Source: Wocania ichthyoenteri Th78 (GTDB lineage: Bacteria > Bacteroidota > Bacteroidia > Flavobacteriales > Flavobacteriaceae). Taken from it: a stretch of DNA of 64,000 bases. Shown in pieces: positions 25,614-33,164 of this stretch. Numbering within the stretch: position 1 is the stretch's first letter; each line of letters opens with the position of its first letter. The notes below the pieces were generated by a model, which saw only the letters and a program-made list of their open reading frames with translations, ran no database searches and was not told the origin of the DNA. The translations under genes were made by a program, and so were the position numbers. The stretch spans positions 3,020,100-3,084,099 of the forward strand of contig NZ_KN525716.1 in the NCBI RefSeq assembly GCF_000789235.1, read 5' to 3'.

Positions 25614-26287
25614 CTTTTTAATAAGTCAATAACCTTTTTTATCCCAACCGTAGCAGGTTCTACAATAACAGTTAAATTCTTTTTGTTGTCAACATTAGGT
25701 TTTGGGTCAATAAAATAAGTAGGTGTGTTTTTTGGCACATAATGCATTAAACTTGCTGCAGGATACACTTGCATGCTTGTGCCAATAATAATTAAAATAT
25801 CGGCAGTTTCGCAAATATCAATAGCCTTTGGAATCATAGGAACATCTTCACCAAACCAAACAATATGTGGTCGTAATTGGTATCCTTTTTTGCATATATC
25901 ACCCAAAATTAAATCGGTTGTCCAATGTTGTACGTCTTTGTCGTCAAATGTACTACGCACTTTTAATAATTCGCCATGTAAATGTATCGCATTAGTACTT
26001 CCGGCGCGCTCGTGTAAATCGTCTACATTTTGGGTAATTATAGTAACTTTAAACTCGTTTTCTAATGCTGCTAAATTGTAATGTGCTGTGTTGGGCTCAA
26101 CTTCAAACAATTGTCTTCGTCGTTGGTTGTAAAAATCTAACACCAATTCTGGGTTTGCTGAAAAACCTTCGGCAGTTGCCACTTCCATAACATTGTACCC
26201 TTCCCATAAACCATCAGCATCTCTAAAGGTTTTTATGCCACTTTCGGCACTCATACCTGCTCCTGTAAGTATAACGATATGTTTCAT
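25610..26287 (-). CDS. cobB: Sir2-family NAD-dependent deacylase (class III, CobB-like), reduced zinc site
   Basis: Removes acyl groups from lysines using NAD. The 225-residue protein shows GAGMSAESGIKTFRD (NAD binding), the TQNVDDLHERAGS block and the catalytic His in HLHGELLKVR. FYNQRRRQL (about residues 52-60) holds the Tyr-x-x-Arg pair of class III desuccinylase/demalonylase sirtuins. The zinc ribbon, which normally has four Cys, is nearly bare: the region between HGELLKVR and LRPHIVWFGE has only one Cys. The protein may therefore be structurally stable without zinc. Function as a deacylase is well supported. Acyl preference is inferred. Confidence 0.92.
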   Translation of the reverse strand: MKHIVILTGAGMSAESGIKTFRDADGLWEGYNVMEVATAEGFSANPELVLDFYNQRRRQLFEVEPNTAHYNLAALENEFKVTIITQNVDDLHERAGSTNAIHLHGELLKVRSTFDDKDVQHWTTDLILGDICKKGYQLRPHIVWFGEDVPMIPKAIDICETADILIIIGTSMQVYPAASLMHYVPKNTPTYFIDPKPNVDNKKNLTVIVEPATVGIKKVIDLLKS

Positions 26288-26308
26288 TTTATAAATATAC
26301 TAACTTTA

Positions 26309-26402
26309 GCGTCATTGCGAATCATGCTTTTGTATGATGTAGTAATCTTTTATTCAACTTCATATAAAAAGGTTACCACGTCACTTTGTTCCTCGTAATG
26401 AC
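26309..26402. repeat. Dispersed intergenic repeat, family E copy 1
   Basis: Ends are GCGTCATTGCGAA and CCTCGTAATGACA, which are complementary. The interior has AGTAATCTTTT and GGTTACCACGTC. A second copy is at 40559-40642. It fills the gap between the divergent sirtuin and trmH genes. Confidence 0.65.
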
Positions 26403-26419
26403 ATTTGTATTTTTGAAAG

Positions 26420-27076
26420 ATGACAGATTTCAAACTTTTAAAACATTTAGAAGGTTATTTAACCGAATCGCGTAAAGCACGTTTTGATGTTGTTTTATCG
26501 CAGCGTACCAAACATTTTACAGTGGCAACCGAAGATGTGTATCAATTGCATAATACAAGTGCTGTAATACGTAGTTGCGATGTGTTTGGGATACAGGAAG
26601 TAAATATTGTTGAAGAGCGAAACTCTAAGCGCATTGATAGAGAAATAGCAATGGGTGCTCAAAAATGGGTAGACGTAAATAGATTTCATTTAGTCAAAGA
26701 TTGTTTGCAAGACTTAAAAGAAAAAGGTTATCAAATAGTAGCGACAACACCACATACTAATGACTGTGAATTACATGATTTTGATGTAACTAAAAAATCG
26801 TGTTTTTTCTTCGGAAGAGAAACAGAAGGCTTATCTAAAGAGGTTATTGATGAGGCTGATTGTTTTTTGAAAATACCTATGGTTGGTTTTACTGAGAGTT
26901 TAAACATTTCGGTTTCAGCGGCAATTATCTTGCAGTATGTTACAGTAAAGTTGAAACAAACAAATGTTAATTGGCAACTAGCTGAGGAAGAAGTATTTAT
27001 GAAACGTTTAGATTGGTGTAAAAAAACAATTAAGAGTTATGACGATATTGTTGAGCGTTTTTACTCAAGCCAATAG
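26420..27076 (+). CDS. trmH: SpoU-family RNA 2'-O-methyltransferase (TrmH-like, tRNA Gm18)
   Basis: A 218-residue SPOUT methyltransferase that modifies ribose 2'-OH. Motif 1 (residues 25-57, HFTVATEDVYQLHNTSAVIRSCDVFGI) has the conserved NxxAxxR-like Asn/Arg. Motif 2 is KSCFFFGRETEGLSKEVID and motif 3 is IPMVGFTESLNISVSAAIIL, which form the trefoil knot that binds SAM. It lacks the L30-like N-terminal domain of RlmB and has the C-terminal extension of TrmH, so tRNA Gm18 is the likely target. Confidence 0.9.
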   Translation: MTDFKLLKHLEGYLTESRKARFDVVLSQRTKHFTVATEDVYQLHNTSAVIRSCDVFGIQEVNIVEERNSKRIDREIAMGAQKWVDVNRFHLVKDCLQDLKEKGYQIVATTPHTNDCELHDFDVTKKSCFFFGRETEGLSKEVIDEADCFLKIPMVGFTESLNISVSAAIILQYVTVKLKQTNVNWQLAEEEVFMKRLDWCKKTIKSYDDIVERFYSSQ

Positions 27077-27098
27077 TAATATTGTAATAAGTATAATA

Positions 27099-27848
27099 CT
27101 AATTTTTAGCTGCTGAATTTTCATACTCAGAAAGTATTTTAAAGAACTCTTTACTGTAATTGAATAATTTATCTAAAAACAAAATTTTATTTTCATCTAA
27201 AAGAAGTTTGTTGTTTATATTTTGAGCATCACAATAATCAAAAAATAATAGTCTGTACTCTTTGGGGACTTTTAAATCATCAATCAATAGTTTATTATTA
27301 AAAAAGTTACTGTTAGAAAATAAAGAATCTAGTTGTTTGTATGTTATCACAACTATAGGAGTTTCTTTTACTTTCTTGCTTTTAAAAAGTTTAGAGACAA
27401 GCCCAAATATTTTTATGAAATCTATATTTCCGTTTGGTGGTGGTTCGTATAAATGTGGATTGTTTTTTATATCATTTTTTAATTGTAAACCTAAATCTGC
27501 TGTATGGACTTTTTCATTAAACGTTTTGTTTTCTTTTGTAATTAATACTTCATCTAAATTGTTAACAATCTTTTTAAGTTCAATAACTAAGACCTCATTG
27601 AAATGATTTTTAATGATTTTTAATCTTTTCTCTTTATGGAATAAAGAAGTAAAAACCAACGTGTCATTCACAGAAGCAGATAATTTAAAATCACCTTTGT
27701 CGTCTGTATATGTAGTAATACGTTTGATTGTATTATATATTTTAGCACCTTTTACAGTTGATTCTTGATCATAAATTTTCCCTGTTATGTTTTGAGAAAG
27801 CATAAGTATAGGAAATAGAAAAATGATAGCGAATTTTAGTTGATGCAT
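27099..27848 (-). CDS. Carboxypeptidase-regulatory-like domain protein
   Basis: A 249-residue exported protein (signal ending LMLSQ). Residues 21-95 form a CarboxypepD-reg-like beta-sandwich: ITGKIYDQESTVKGAKIYN, YTDDKGDFKLSASVNDTLVFTSLFHKEK, then the characteristic LDEVLITK ending. The C-terminal part (about residues 120-249) has helices and no known motif. It is a paralogue in layout of the gene at 28029. Function is unknown. Proteins of this type may interact with surface receptors or remain in the periplasm. Confidence 0.68.
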   Translation of the reverse strand: MHQLKFAIIFLFPILMLSQNITGKIYDQESTVKGAKIYNTIKRITTYTDDKGDFKLSASVNDTLVFTSLFHKEKRLKIIKNHFNEVLVIELKKIVNNLDEVLITKENKTFNEKVHTADLGLQLKNDIKNNPHLYEPPPNGNIDFIKIFGLVSKLFKSKKVKETPIVVITYKQLDSLFSNSNFFNNKLLIDDLKVPKEYRLLFFDYCDAQNINNKLLLDENKILFLDKLFNYSKEFFKILSEYENSAAKN

Positions 27849-27971
27849 TACCGATTGTGGTTAATAGATATTTCAAATAAATACAATCTAAATATTCTAA
27901 GTGTTTTAATTAAGAGACTTTAACAGGGTAATTAGTTAAATATTAACAAATGGAGTATCAATTAATGGCAT

Positions 27972-28000
27972 AAAAAAAGAGAGAACATAATTGTTTTCTC
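27972..28000 (-). terminator. Intrinsic terminator downstream of the 28029 gene
   Basis: On the minus strand, AGAGAAAACA pairs with TGTTCTCTCT around a short loop and is followed by a run of seven T. Confidence 0.65.
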
Positions 28001-28028
28001 TTATAAAATTTGAATTATTACAGTATTA

Positions 28029-28805
28029 TTACAAACGTTTACTTCGTCCTCTACTTAATAATTTATATTCTTCGTAACATTCGCTAATAGCGTCTAGTAT
28101 TTGCAAATCGTTAGCGGTTTGTATAAACCCTTTTGAGTAGTTGCATTGACTTACAATTTCATCTAAATCTACACGATCTACTTGTAACAAAACGGTTAGC
28201 ATTTCTCTATCAAAACGCGATGCTAAAAGGTTTCTAATTTCATCATCCTGTTTCATCTTTTTTAGCTTACGCAACTCGTTGGGTTTTTTTCCAAACATGC
28301 GATATAAAAAATCGGCAGGATTAAAAATGGAGCCTAATATTTTAGTAACAGCTGTTGGTCTTCCAGCTTCGTAACCTGTACTTGGTAAGCCAGAAATACT
28401 ATATCTGTAATTGTTATTAACCGCTGGAACTTGTTTAATATCTACTTCTAAATAACCAGTTAATTTTAATTGATTTACAACAACTTCTTCAAGTGCCAAT
28501 GCTAATTCTGTAAGTTCAATTTTTGAGCTTCCAAATTTTAACCAATCATTAGTTACTCTAACTTTTATAGATTTAAAGCCTAAATAGGAAAAGTGTAGTG
28601 TGTCATTAGCTTTTGCAGAAATTTGAAACTCCCCTTTATTATTTGTTGTTGTTCCAATAACTTGATTAAGGTTAACAATGTTTACGCTTTCTAAGGCACT
28701 ATCATCAGCAGAATTAATAACAACACCAATTACTTTATCGGCATCTTGAGCCATACAAAACCCAGCCATTAATATAAAGGTAAAAAGGAATAAATAGTTT
28801 TTCAT
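28029..28805 (-). CDS. Carboxypeptidase-regulatory-like domain protein
   Basis: About 258 residues with a signal peptide (MKNYLFLFTFILMAG, ending CMAQ). It has the beta-sandwich segment VIGVVINSADDSALESVNIVN, then TTTNNKGEFQISAKANDTLHFSYLGFK and LEEVVVNQLKLTGYLEV. The C-terminal half is helical with LYRMFGKKPNELRKLKKMKQDD and RGRSKR at the end. The start at 28805 gives the cleanest signal peptide. ATG at 28820 is also possible and overlaps the TGA of a 24-codon frame upstream. Same layout as the neighbour at 27099. Role unknown. Confidence 0.7.
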   Translation of the reverse strand: MKNYLFLFTFILMAGFCMAQDADKVIGVVINSADDSALESVNIVNLNQVIGTTTNNKGEFQISAKANDTLHFSYLGFKSIKVRVTNDWLKFGSSKIELTELALALEEVVVNQLKLTGYLEVDIKQVPAVNNNYRYSISGLPSTGYEAGRPTAVTKILGSIFNPADFLYRMFGKKPNELRKLKKMKQDDEIRNLLASRFDREMLTVLLQVDRVDLDEIVSQCNYSKGFIQTANDLQILDAISECYEEYKLLSRGRSKRL

Positions 28806-28987
28806 CTGCATAAATTTCATTTTTTTCTATCGGTCAGATGTAATTCGCCATTAGAAATATTGGTTTGTATTAAATAATTAATAAGGCTCATTTCATAGTA
28901 TTAATTAGCTAACGCTAATTTAGTTGTAAAAGTACTAAACAAAACGTTAACCTTAAGCTTGTACTTTTTATTTTGACTTAATATTAA

Positions 28988-29032
28988 CAAAAAAAGTTTT
29001 GATTCTTGTAAAGACAGGAACCAAAACTTTAA
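28988..29032 (-). terminator. Intrinsic terminator of the DEAD-box helicase gene
   Basis: Long stem (AAAGTTTTGG on the minus strand paired with its complement, one or two mismatches) followed by a T-run on the minus strand, 38 bases after the helicase stop codon. The rest of 28806-29069 shows no gene that I would support. Confidence 0.75.
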
Positions 29033-29069
29033 TTGAATCCCGATATAAGTATCGAGAAACTTATTTTTA

Positions 29070-30932
29070 CTAGCGTCTAGAGCGTCTAGGTCTTGAAGGA
29101 CCAGAACTAGAACCAGAGTCTGAACGTCTTGGTCTATCTGAACCAGAGTTTGAATCACCTCCAGAACGTCTTGATTTAGAATACGAATCTCCGCCACCAC
29201 GTCTGTCGCTTCTGCTTCCAGAACCAGAACGTCGGTCTTCACGTCTTCCGCCGCCTCTTTTATCATCACGTCTTCCGCCACCGCGTTTGCCATCACGTCT
29301 ACCACCGCCACCGCGGTTTTCAGAAACTTCAACATTTACAAAGCGACCATCATGTTTGTAGTCTGTAAAGAAAGCTAGTACTTTTTCTTTTATTTCATTC
29401 TCCGTATTAAAAAATGAGAAACTATCTTTTACTTCCACTTTAAAAACATCATCTCTTCCAAGTTCTAAAACTTCTTTTAAGAAATCTTTCAGCTTCATCC
29501 AATCGAAACCATCTTTTCCGCCAACATTTATAAAGTAACGTGTAGAATCAGATTTCCCTCCAAAACCACGTCCGCCTTCTCGTCCACTATCTCTATCGAA
29601 AGAGCCTTCAGCTATATTTAAGTTTTTAGATTTATTATAATAATTATAAAAACGCGTAAACTCAACCGAGAAAAACTTCTTAATCAATTCATCTTTATCG
29701 GTATCAGCAAATAATTCATTGATACTCGATAAATGCTTATCAATTTCATGATTAATTTCTGTATTGTGAATTTTATTAGCAAGCGACATTAATTGTACTT
29801 CGCAAATATCTGCACCATCAGGAATGTCTTTTTTCTCAAATTGTTTTTTTATAATACGCTCAATACTTTTTATTTTGCGCACTTCACTTTTAGAAACTAT
29901 AACCATAGAAACTCCCTTTTTGCCTGCACGTCCTGTTCTACCAGAACGGTGTGTATAAGTTTCAATTTCGTCTGGTAATTGGTAGTTTATTACGTGTGTA
30001 ATATCATCAACATCAATGCCACGAGCAGCGACATCAGTAGCTACAAGCATTTGGATTTGTTGATTTCTAAACGATTTCATGACCAAATCACGTTGATTCT
30101 GACTTAAATCACCGTGTAAAGCTCCAGCGCTATAACCATCTTCAATTAAGTTTTCTGCAACTTTTTGAGTATCGCGTTTTGTACGACAAAAAATAACCGA
30201 AAAGATATCTGGATTAGCATCCGAAAGGCGTTTTAATGCTTGGTAGCGATCTCGTGCATTTACTAAATAGTATTCGTGAGAAACGTTGCTTGTACTTTCA
30301 TTTTTATTTCCAACAGTAATTTCCTGCGGATTATTCATGAATTTTTTAGCAATAGTTGCCACTTCTCTAGGCATAGTTGCAGAAAACAACCATGTGTTTT
30401 TATCTTCTGGCGTATGCGATAAAATATCGGTAATATCTTCTTTAAAACCCATGTTTAGCATCTCATCGGCTTCATCTAAAACTGAGTATTGAATTTTACT
30501 AATATCAACCAAACGGCGACTTATCATATCCTTCATACGACCAGGAGTCGCTACAATAATTTGTGCGCCTCGTTTTACTTCGCGTGCTTGGTCTGTAATG
30601 CTCGATCCGCCATAAATAGCAACCACATTTAAACCTTTACAATACTTACCATATTGTTTCATTTCGTTGGTGATTTGTAAACAGAGTTCACGCGTTGGAG
30701 ATAAAATTAAACCCTGCGTCGTTCTGCTATCAATATCAATTTTTTCAAGCATAGGGAAACCAAAAGCTGCTGTTTTTCCAGTTCCGGTTTGTGCTAATGC
30801 AACTAAATCGGTCTCCGATTTTAATAAAATTGGGATTGCTTTTTCTTGTACTTCACTTGGTTTTACAAAACCTAAATCTGTAATTGCTTGTAATAGGTCG
30901 TTATTAAGACCTAATTCTTGGAATGTGCTCAT
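29070..30932 (-). CDS. DEAD-box RNA helicase with DbpA-type RNA-binding domain and RGG-like tail
   Basis: A 620-residue ATP-dependent RNA helicase of the DeaD/CsdA class. Motifs in order: Q motif (FQELGLN..), AQTGTGKTAAFGFP, PTRELCLQI, VATPGRMKDM, DEADEMLNMGF, SATMP, ATDVAARGIDVD and HRSGRTGRAGKKG. A DbpA-like RNA-binding domain is at about residues 470-550 (TRYFINVGGKDGFDWMKLKDFL). The tail of about 65 residues is Gly/Arg/Ser/Asp-rich (GGGRRDGKRGGGRRDDKRGG), probably disordered and RNA-binding. Ribosome assembly and cold adaptation are its usual roles. A -7 element about 130 bases upstream implies a long leader. Confidence 0.95.
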   Translation of the reverse strand: MSTFQELGLNNDLLQAITDLGFVKPSEVQEKAIPILLKSETDLVALAQTGTGKTAAFGFPMLEKIDIDSRTTQGLILSPTRELCLQITNEMKQYGKYCKGLNVVAIYGGSSITDQAREVKRGAQIIVATPGRMKDMISRRLVDISKIQYSVLDEADEMLNMGFKEDITDILSHTPEDKNTWLFSATMPREVATIAKKFMNNPQEITVGNKNESTSNVSHEYYLVNARDRYQALKRLSDANPDIFSVIFCRTKRDTQKVAENLIEDGYSAGALHGDLSQNQRDLVMKSFRNQQIQMLVATDVAARGIDVDDITHVINYQLPDEIETYTHRSGRTGRAGKKGVSMVIVSKSEVRKIKSIERIIKKQFEKKDIPDGADICEVQLMSLANKIHNTEINHEIDKHLSSINELFADTDKDELIKKFFSVEFTRFYNYYNKSKNLNIAEGSFDRDSGREGGRGFGGKSDSTRYFINVGGKDGFDWMKLKDFLKEVLELGRDDVFKVEVKDSFSFFNTENEIKEKVLAFFTDYKHDGRFVNVEVSENRGGGGRRDGKRGGGRRDDKRGGGRREDRRSGSGSRSDRRGGGDSYSKSRRSGGDSNSGSDRPRRSDSGSSSGPSRPRRSRR

Positions 30933-31017
30933 TCTTGTATAAGTATTCGATTATATTATGCAGTGTTACATAAAGAAGTGAATCGACATACTTAAACCTA
31001 AACTTCTAGTAACACAT

Positions 31018-31067
31018 CCTCACTCTGAGGAATTTAAACTCTTATTGAGTTTCAAGCGGCAAAGATA
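31018..31067 (-). promoter_or_regulatory. Promoter motif and leader hairpin of the DEAD-box helicase gene
   Basis: On the minus strand TATCTTTG (31067-31060) is an exact -7 motif. Transcription from there gives a leader of about 120 bases before the start codon. A hairpin CCTCA/TGAGG (31018-31030) lies near the leader's start. Confidence 0.45.
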
Positions 31068-31083
31068 ACCTTTTATTTGACTT

Positions 31084-31111
31084 GTTATTCCTGCGCAGGC
31101 AGGAATCTCAT
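31084..31111. repeat. Short dispersed repeat, family F copy 1
   Basis: TTATTCCTGCGCAGGCAGGA followed by ATCT. The same TTCCT-N8-AGGAATCT unit occurs at 44388-44415. Confidence 0.5.
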
Positions 31112-31135
31112 TATAAGATGTTTAAATTTAATTTT

Positions 31136-31212
31136 TTGGGCGTTTTTAACACGCTTTCCGCTGTATCTTTTTCTCGTGCCTCAAAAAAGGATGCCGTTGC
31201 AATCGTTAACGC
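31136..31212. repeat. Dispersed intergenic repeat, family A copy 2
   Basis: TTGGGCGTTTTTAACACGCT at the left, CAAAAAAGGATGCCGTTGCA and ATCGTTAACGC at the right. It shares the ends and the AAAGGATGCC block with the copy at 59401-59577. It is the first part of a composite repeat region that fills 31077-31360, with no real gene in 30933-31389. Confidence 0.6.
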
Positions 31213-31281
31213 ACTTTTTTGTTAATTTATGGTTAAAAGCGAAATTCTTGGTACTTTTGGAAAGATTCGTTTAATATTGAT

Positions 31282-31360
31282 CGGATATAAACTGTCTGTT
31301 AATATGGTTTATATCCGCCGTTAAACGAAGTTGTAGTTTTTTTTCTGACAAAGTCAAGAA
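31282..31360 (+). repeat. Dispersed repeat, family B copy 1 (hairpin plus GTTAAACGAAG block)
   Basis: An 11-bp hairpin (CGGATATAAAC/GTTTATATCCG, 31282-31317) is followed directly by CCGTTAAACGAAGTTGTAG, an eight-T tract and CTGACAAAGTCAAGAA. GTTAAACGAAG (31320-31330) equals 11 bases in the loop of the IS110 leader hairpin (60981-60991). Confidence 0.65.
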
Positions 31361-31389
31361 ATTCAAATCTTGTTATGGAGTGTTCAGCA

Positions 31390-32622
31390 CTACTTCCTCA
31401 AATTCCCAATCCGTTCCAAAAGGGTAGGATGCGAATAATGCATAAACACATAAGCAGGATGCGGTGTTAAATTACTCAAGCTATTTTTAGAAAGTTTTTT
31501 AAGTGAAGTAATTAACGGTTCAGCTTTGTAGGTGTTTTTAGCATAATCATCCGCTTGGTATTCAAACTTTCTTGAGAATACATTCATAATTAAACCAGTA
31601 ATTTCAGAAATAGGAGAGTAGAGTAATCCAAAAGCAATCAAGCCAATATGAAAACTCGGAATTTCAACTCCCAAAGCTTGTGATAACAAAGGATTCGAAA
31701 TAAACAATGATAAAATATAAAGTGTCAATCCAGTCAATAAAATAGAAGCAAATAAGTTGAAAATAATGTGCTTCTTTTTATAATGCCCAACTTCGTGCGC
31801 TAAAACAGCAACAATTTCTTCGTCCTCTAAATCATTAATCAACGTATCGTAAAGCGTTACACGTTTTTCGCTGCCAAATCCCGAAAAATAGGCGTTTGCT
31901 TTTGTGCTTCGTTTAGAGCCATCAATAACAAAAATCTTGTCCAATTTAAAACCAACGGTTTTTGCATAGGCAGAAATTTTATCACGCAATGTGCCATCCT
32001 CTAAAGGGGTTTGTTTATTAAAAAGTGGTACAATCAATTTAGAATAAAACATATTCATAAATAATGTAAACACCGCAACTACTCCCCAAGCATACAACCA
32101 AAAGTGTTTTCCTGTAATGTTGTAAAACCAAATAATTAATGCTAAAATACCGCCGCCAACAATCGCCATCATCAACCAGCCTTTTAGCTTGTCTACGAAA
32201 AAAGTTTTAACGGTTGTTTTATTAAATCCAAATTTTTCTTCAATAATGAAAGTGCTGTAATACGAAAATGGTGTGGTTAAAATATCACTACCAATCATTA
32301 TTATTCCGAAGAAAATCAAAGCGATAATGATGGAGTTGTCGCTGTAACTTCTAGCTATATTATCTACAAACTCAAAACCATCAAAAAACAAAAAGCCTAA
32401 AGTTAAAAGGATAGAAAATGTTGAGGTTAGTAATCCGAATTTATAGTTTGTCGCTTTGTAATTTTGCGATTTTTTATATTCAGCATCGTCATAAACATCT
32501 TGTAATTCTTTAGGAAGTGCATCGTTAAAATGTTTGGCATTTAAAGCGTCTAGAATTTTATCAATTATAAAGTTGATAATGATAATTGCGATGATGATGT
32601 AAAATAATGTGTTTGCTGTCAT
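31390..32622 (-). CDS. M48-family membrane metallopeptidase (Ste24/CAAX prenyl protease-like)
   Basis: About 410 residues with several membrane helices, as in Ste24 proteins. The start at 32622 gives MTANTLFYIIIAIIIIN, a better membrane start than the longer frame. The zinc motif is in VAVLAHEVGHYKKKH (HEVGH), with the third ligand Glu in KFEYQADDYAKNTY. KANAYFSGFGSEKRVTLYDTL is the family block before the zinc site. In bacteria these proteases act in membrane protein turnover and stress. The protein's C-terminal HYSHPTLLERIGNL is the usual end of the family. Confidence 0.93.
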   Translation of the reverse strand: MTANTLFYIIIAIIIINFIIDKILDALNAKHFNDALPKELQDVYDDAEYKKSQNYKATNYKFGLLTSTFSILLTLGFLFFDGFEFVDNIARSYSDNSIIIALIFFGIIMIGSDILTTPFSYYSTFIIEEKFGFNKTTVKTFFVDKLKGWLMMAIVGGGILALIIWFYNITGKHFWLYAWGVVAVFTLFMNMFYSKLIVPLFNKQTPLEDGTLRDKISAYAKTVGFKLDKIFVIDGSKRSTKANAYFSGFGSEKRVTLYDTLINDLEDEEIVAVLAHEVGHYKKKHIIFNLFASILLTGLTLYILSLFISNPLLSQALGVEIPSFHIGLIAFGLLYSPISEITGLIMNVFSRKFEYQADDYAKNTYKAEPLITSLKKLSKNSLSNLTPHPAYVFMHYSHPTLLERIGNLRK

Positions 32623-32676
32623 AAAAAAGTAAAATTCCAATATTAAAATTCTAAAAAGCAAAAATAAAAACTATAT

Positions 32677-32700
32677 GTCACACTGAGCGCAGTCAAAGTG
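32677..32700. repeat. Short dispersed repeat, family C copy 2
   Basis: GTCACACTGAGCGCAGTCAA followed by AGTG. It directly abuts the end of the broken GIY-YIG gene. Confidence 0.55.
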
Positions 32701-32701
32701 C

Positions 32702-33017
32702 TTATTTACCTTTATACTTGTAATGAGTTGCATTTCTACATTCAGCCAATATTTGAAGCATATTAAAATCCCCGCTGATTAAAGCTTCTTTCTTTGCGCG
32801 TGTCCACCCTTTGATTTTCTTTTCAAAGTATATGGCTTGTAACACATTATTAAAAGTTTCATAAAATTTCATTTCTATCGGTCTTCTTTTGTAAGTGTAA
32901 CAATCTCTATATTTTCCATGAGTATGTTCTTTAGTTCGTTTTTCTAAGTCATTTGTGATTCCTGTATAATAAGAACCATCAGAGCCATTTTAGAATATAA
33001 ACGTAATAGAAATGCAT
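32702..33017 (-). pseudogene. GIY-YIG endonuclease-like gene broken by a frameshift
   Basis: Read on the minus strand from ATG at 33017, the frame gives MHFYYVYILK and then hits TGA after two more codons. In the next frame the protein resumes: NGSDGSYYTGITNDLEKRTK, HTHGKYRDCYTYKRRP, YFEKKIKGWTRAKKEALI, and ends at TAA 32702. Together these form a complete UPF0213/YhbQ-like single-domain GIY-YIG protein of about 104 residues, with YVYIL and YTGI at the right spacing. A one-base change near 32986-32992 (in the AAAATGG stretch) breaks it. No start codon suits the downstream part. A sequencing error is possible. Confidence 0.75.
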
Positions 33018-33130
33018 TTTGTAACCGTTTGTTTTAAATTGTTTTAGATAATATTTGCAATTATTAATATTTTGAATGAAGATAGCAAGCGTAGCTTAAC
33101 GAAGTGCATTGGTGTTTATAGTTTATATTG

Positions 33131-33156
33131 GTCTTCGACTGCGCTCAGACTGACAG
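33131..33156. repeat. Short dispersed repeat, family C copy 3
   Basis: GTCTTCGACTGCGCTCAGAC followed by TGACAG, which is family C in the opposite direction. It sits just after the stop of the rRNA methyltransferase gene. Confidence 0.55.
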
Positions 33157-33164
33157 TAGGAGTA

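Noticed and set aside
28817-28891. A 24-codon frame whose TGA overlaps the ATG at 28820 upstream of the CarboxypepD-like gene
   Set aside because: Could be a coupled leader peptide, but the preferred start of the gene is 28805 and such short overlaps arise by chance.
28901-29335. Minus-strand frame rich in Val/Asp/Glu overlapping the end of the helicase gene
   Set aside because: A shadow of the repetitive Gly/Arg/Ser tail of the DEAD-box gene in another frame.
31077-31274. Plus-strand frame beginning MTCYSCAGRNLI
   Set aside because: Starts in a family F unit and continues through a family A copy. No homology-like features.
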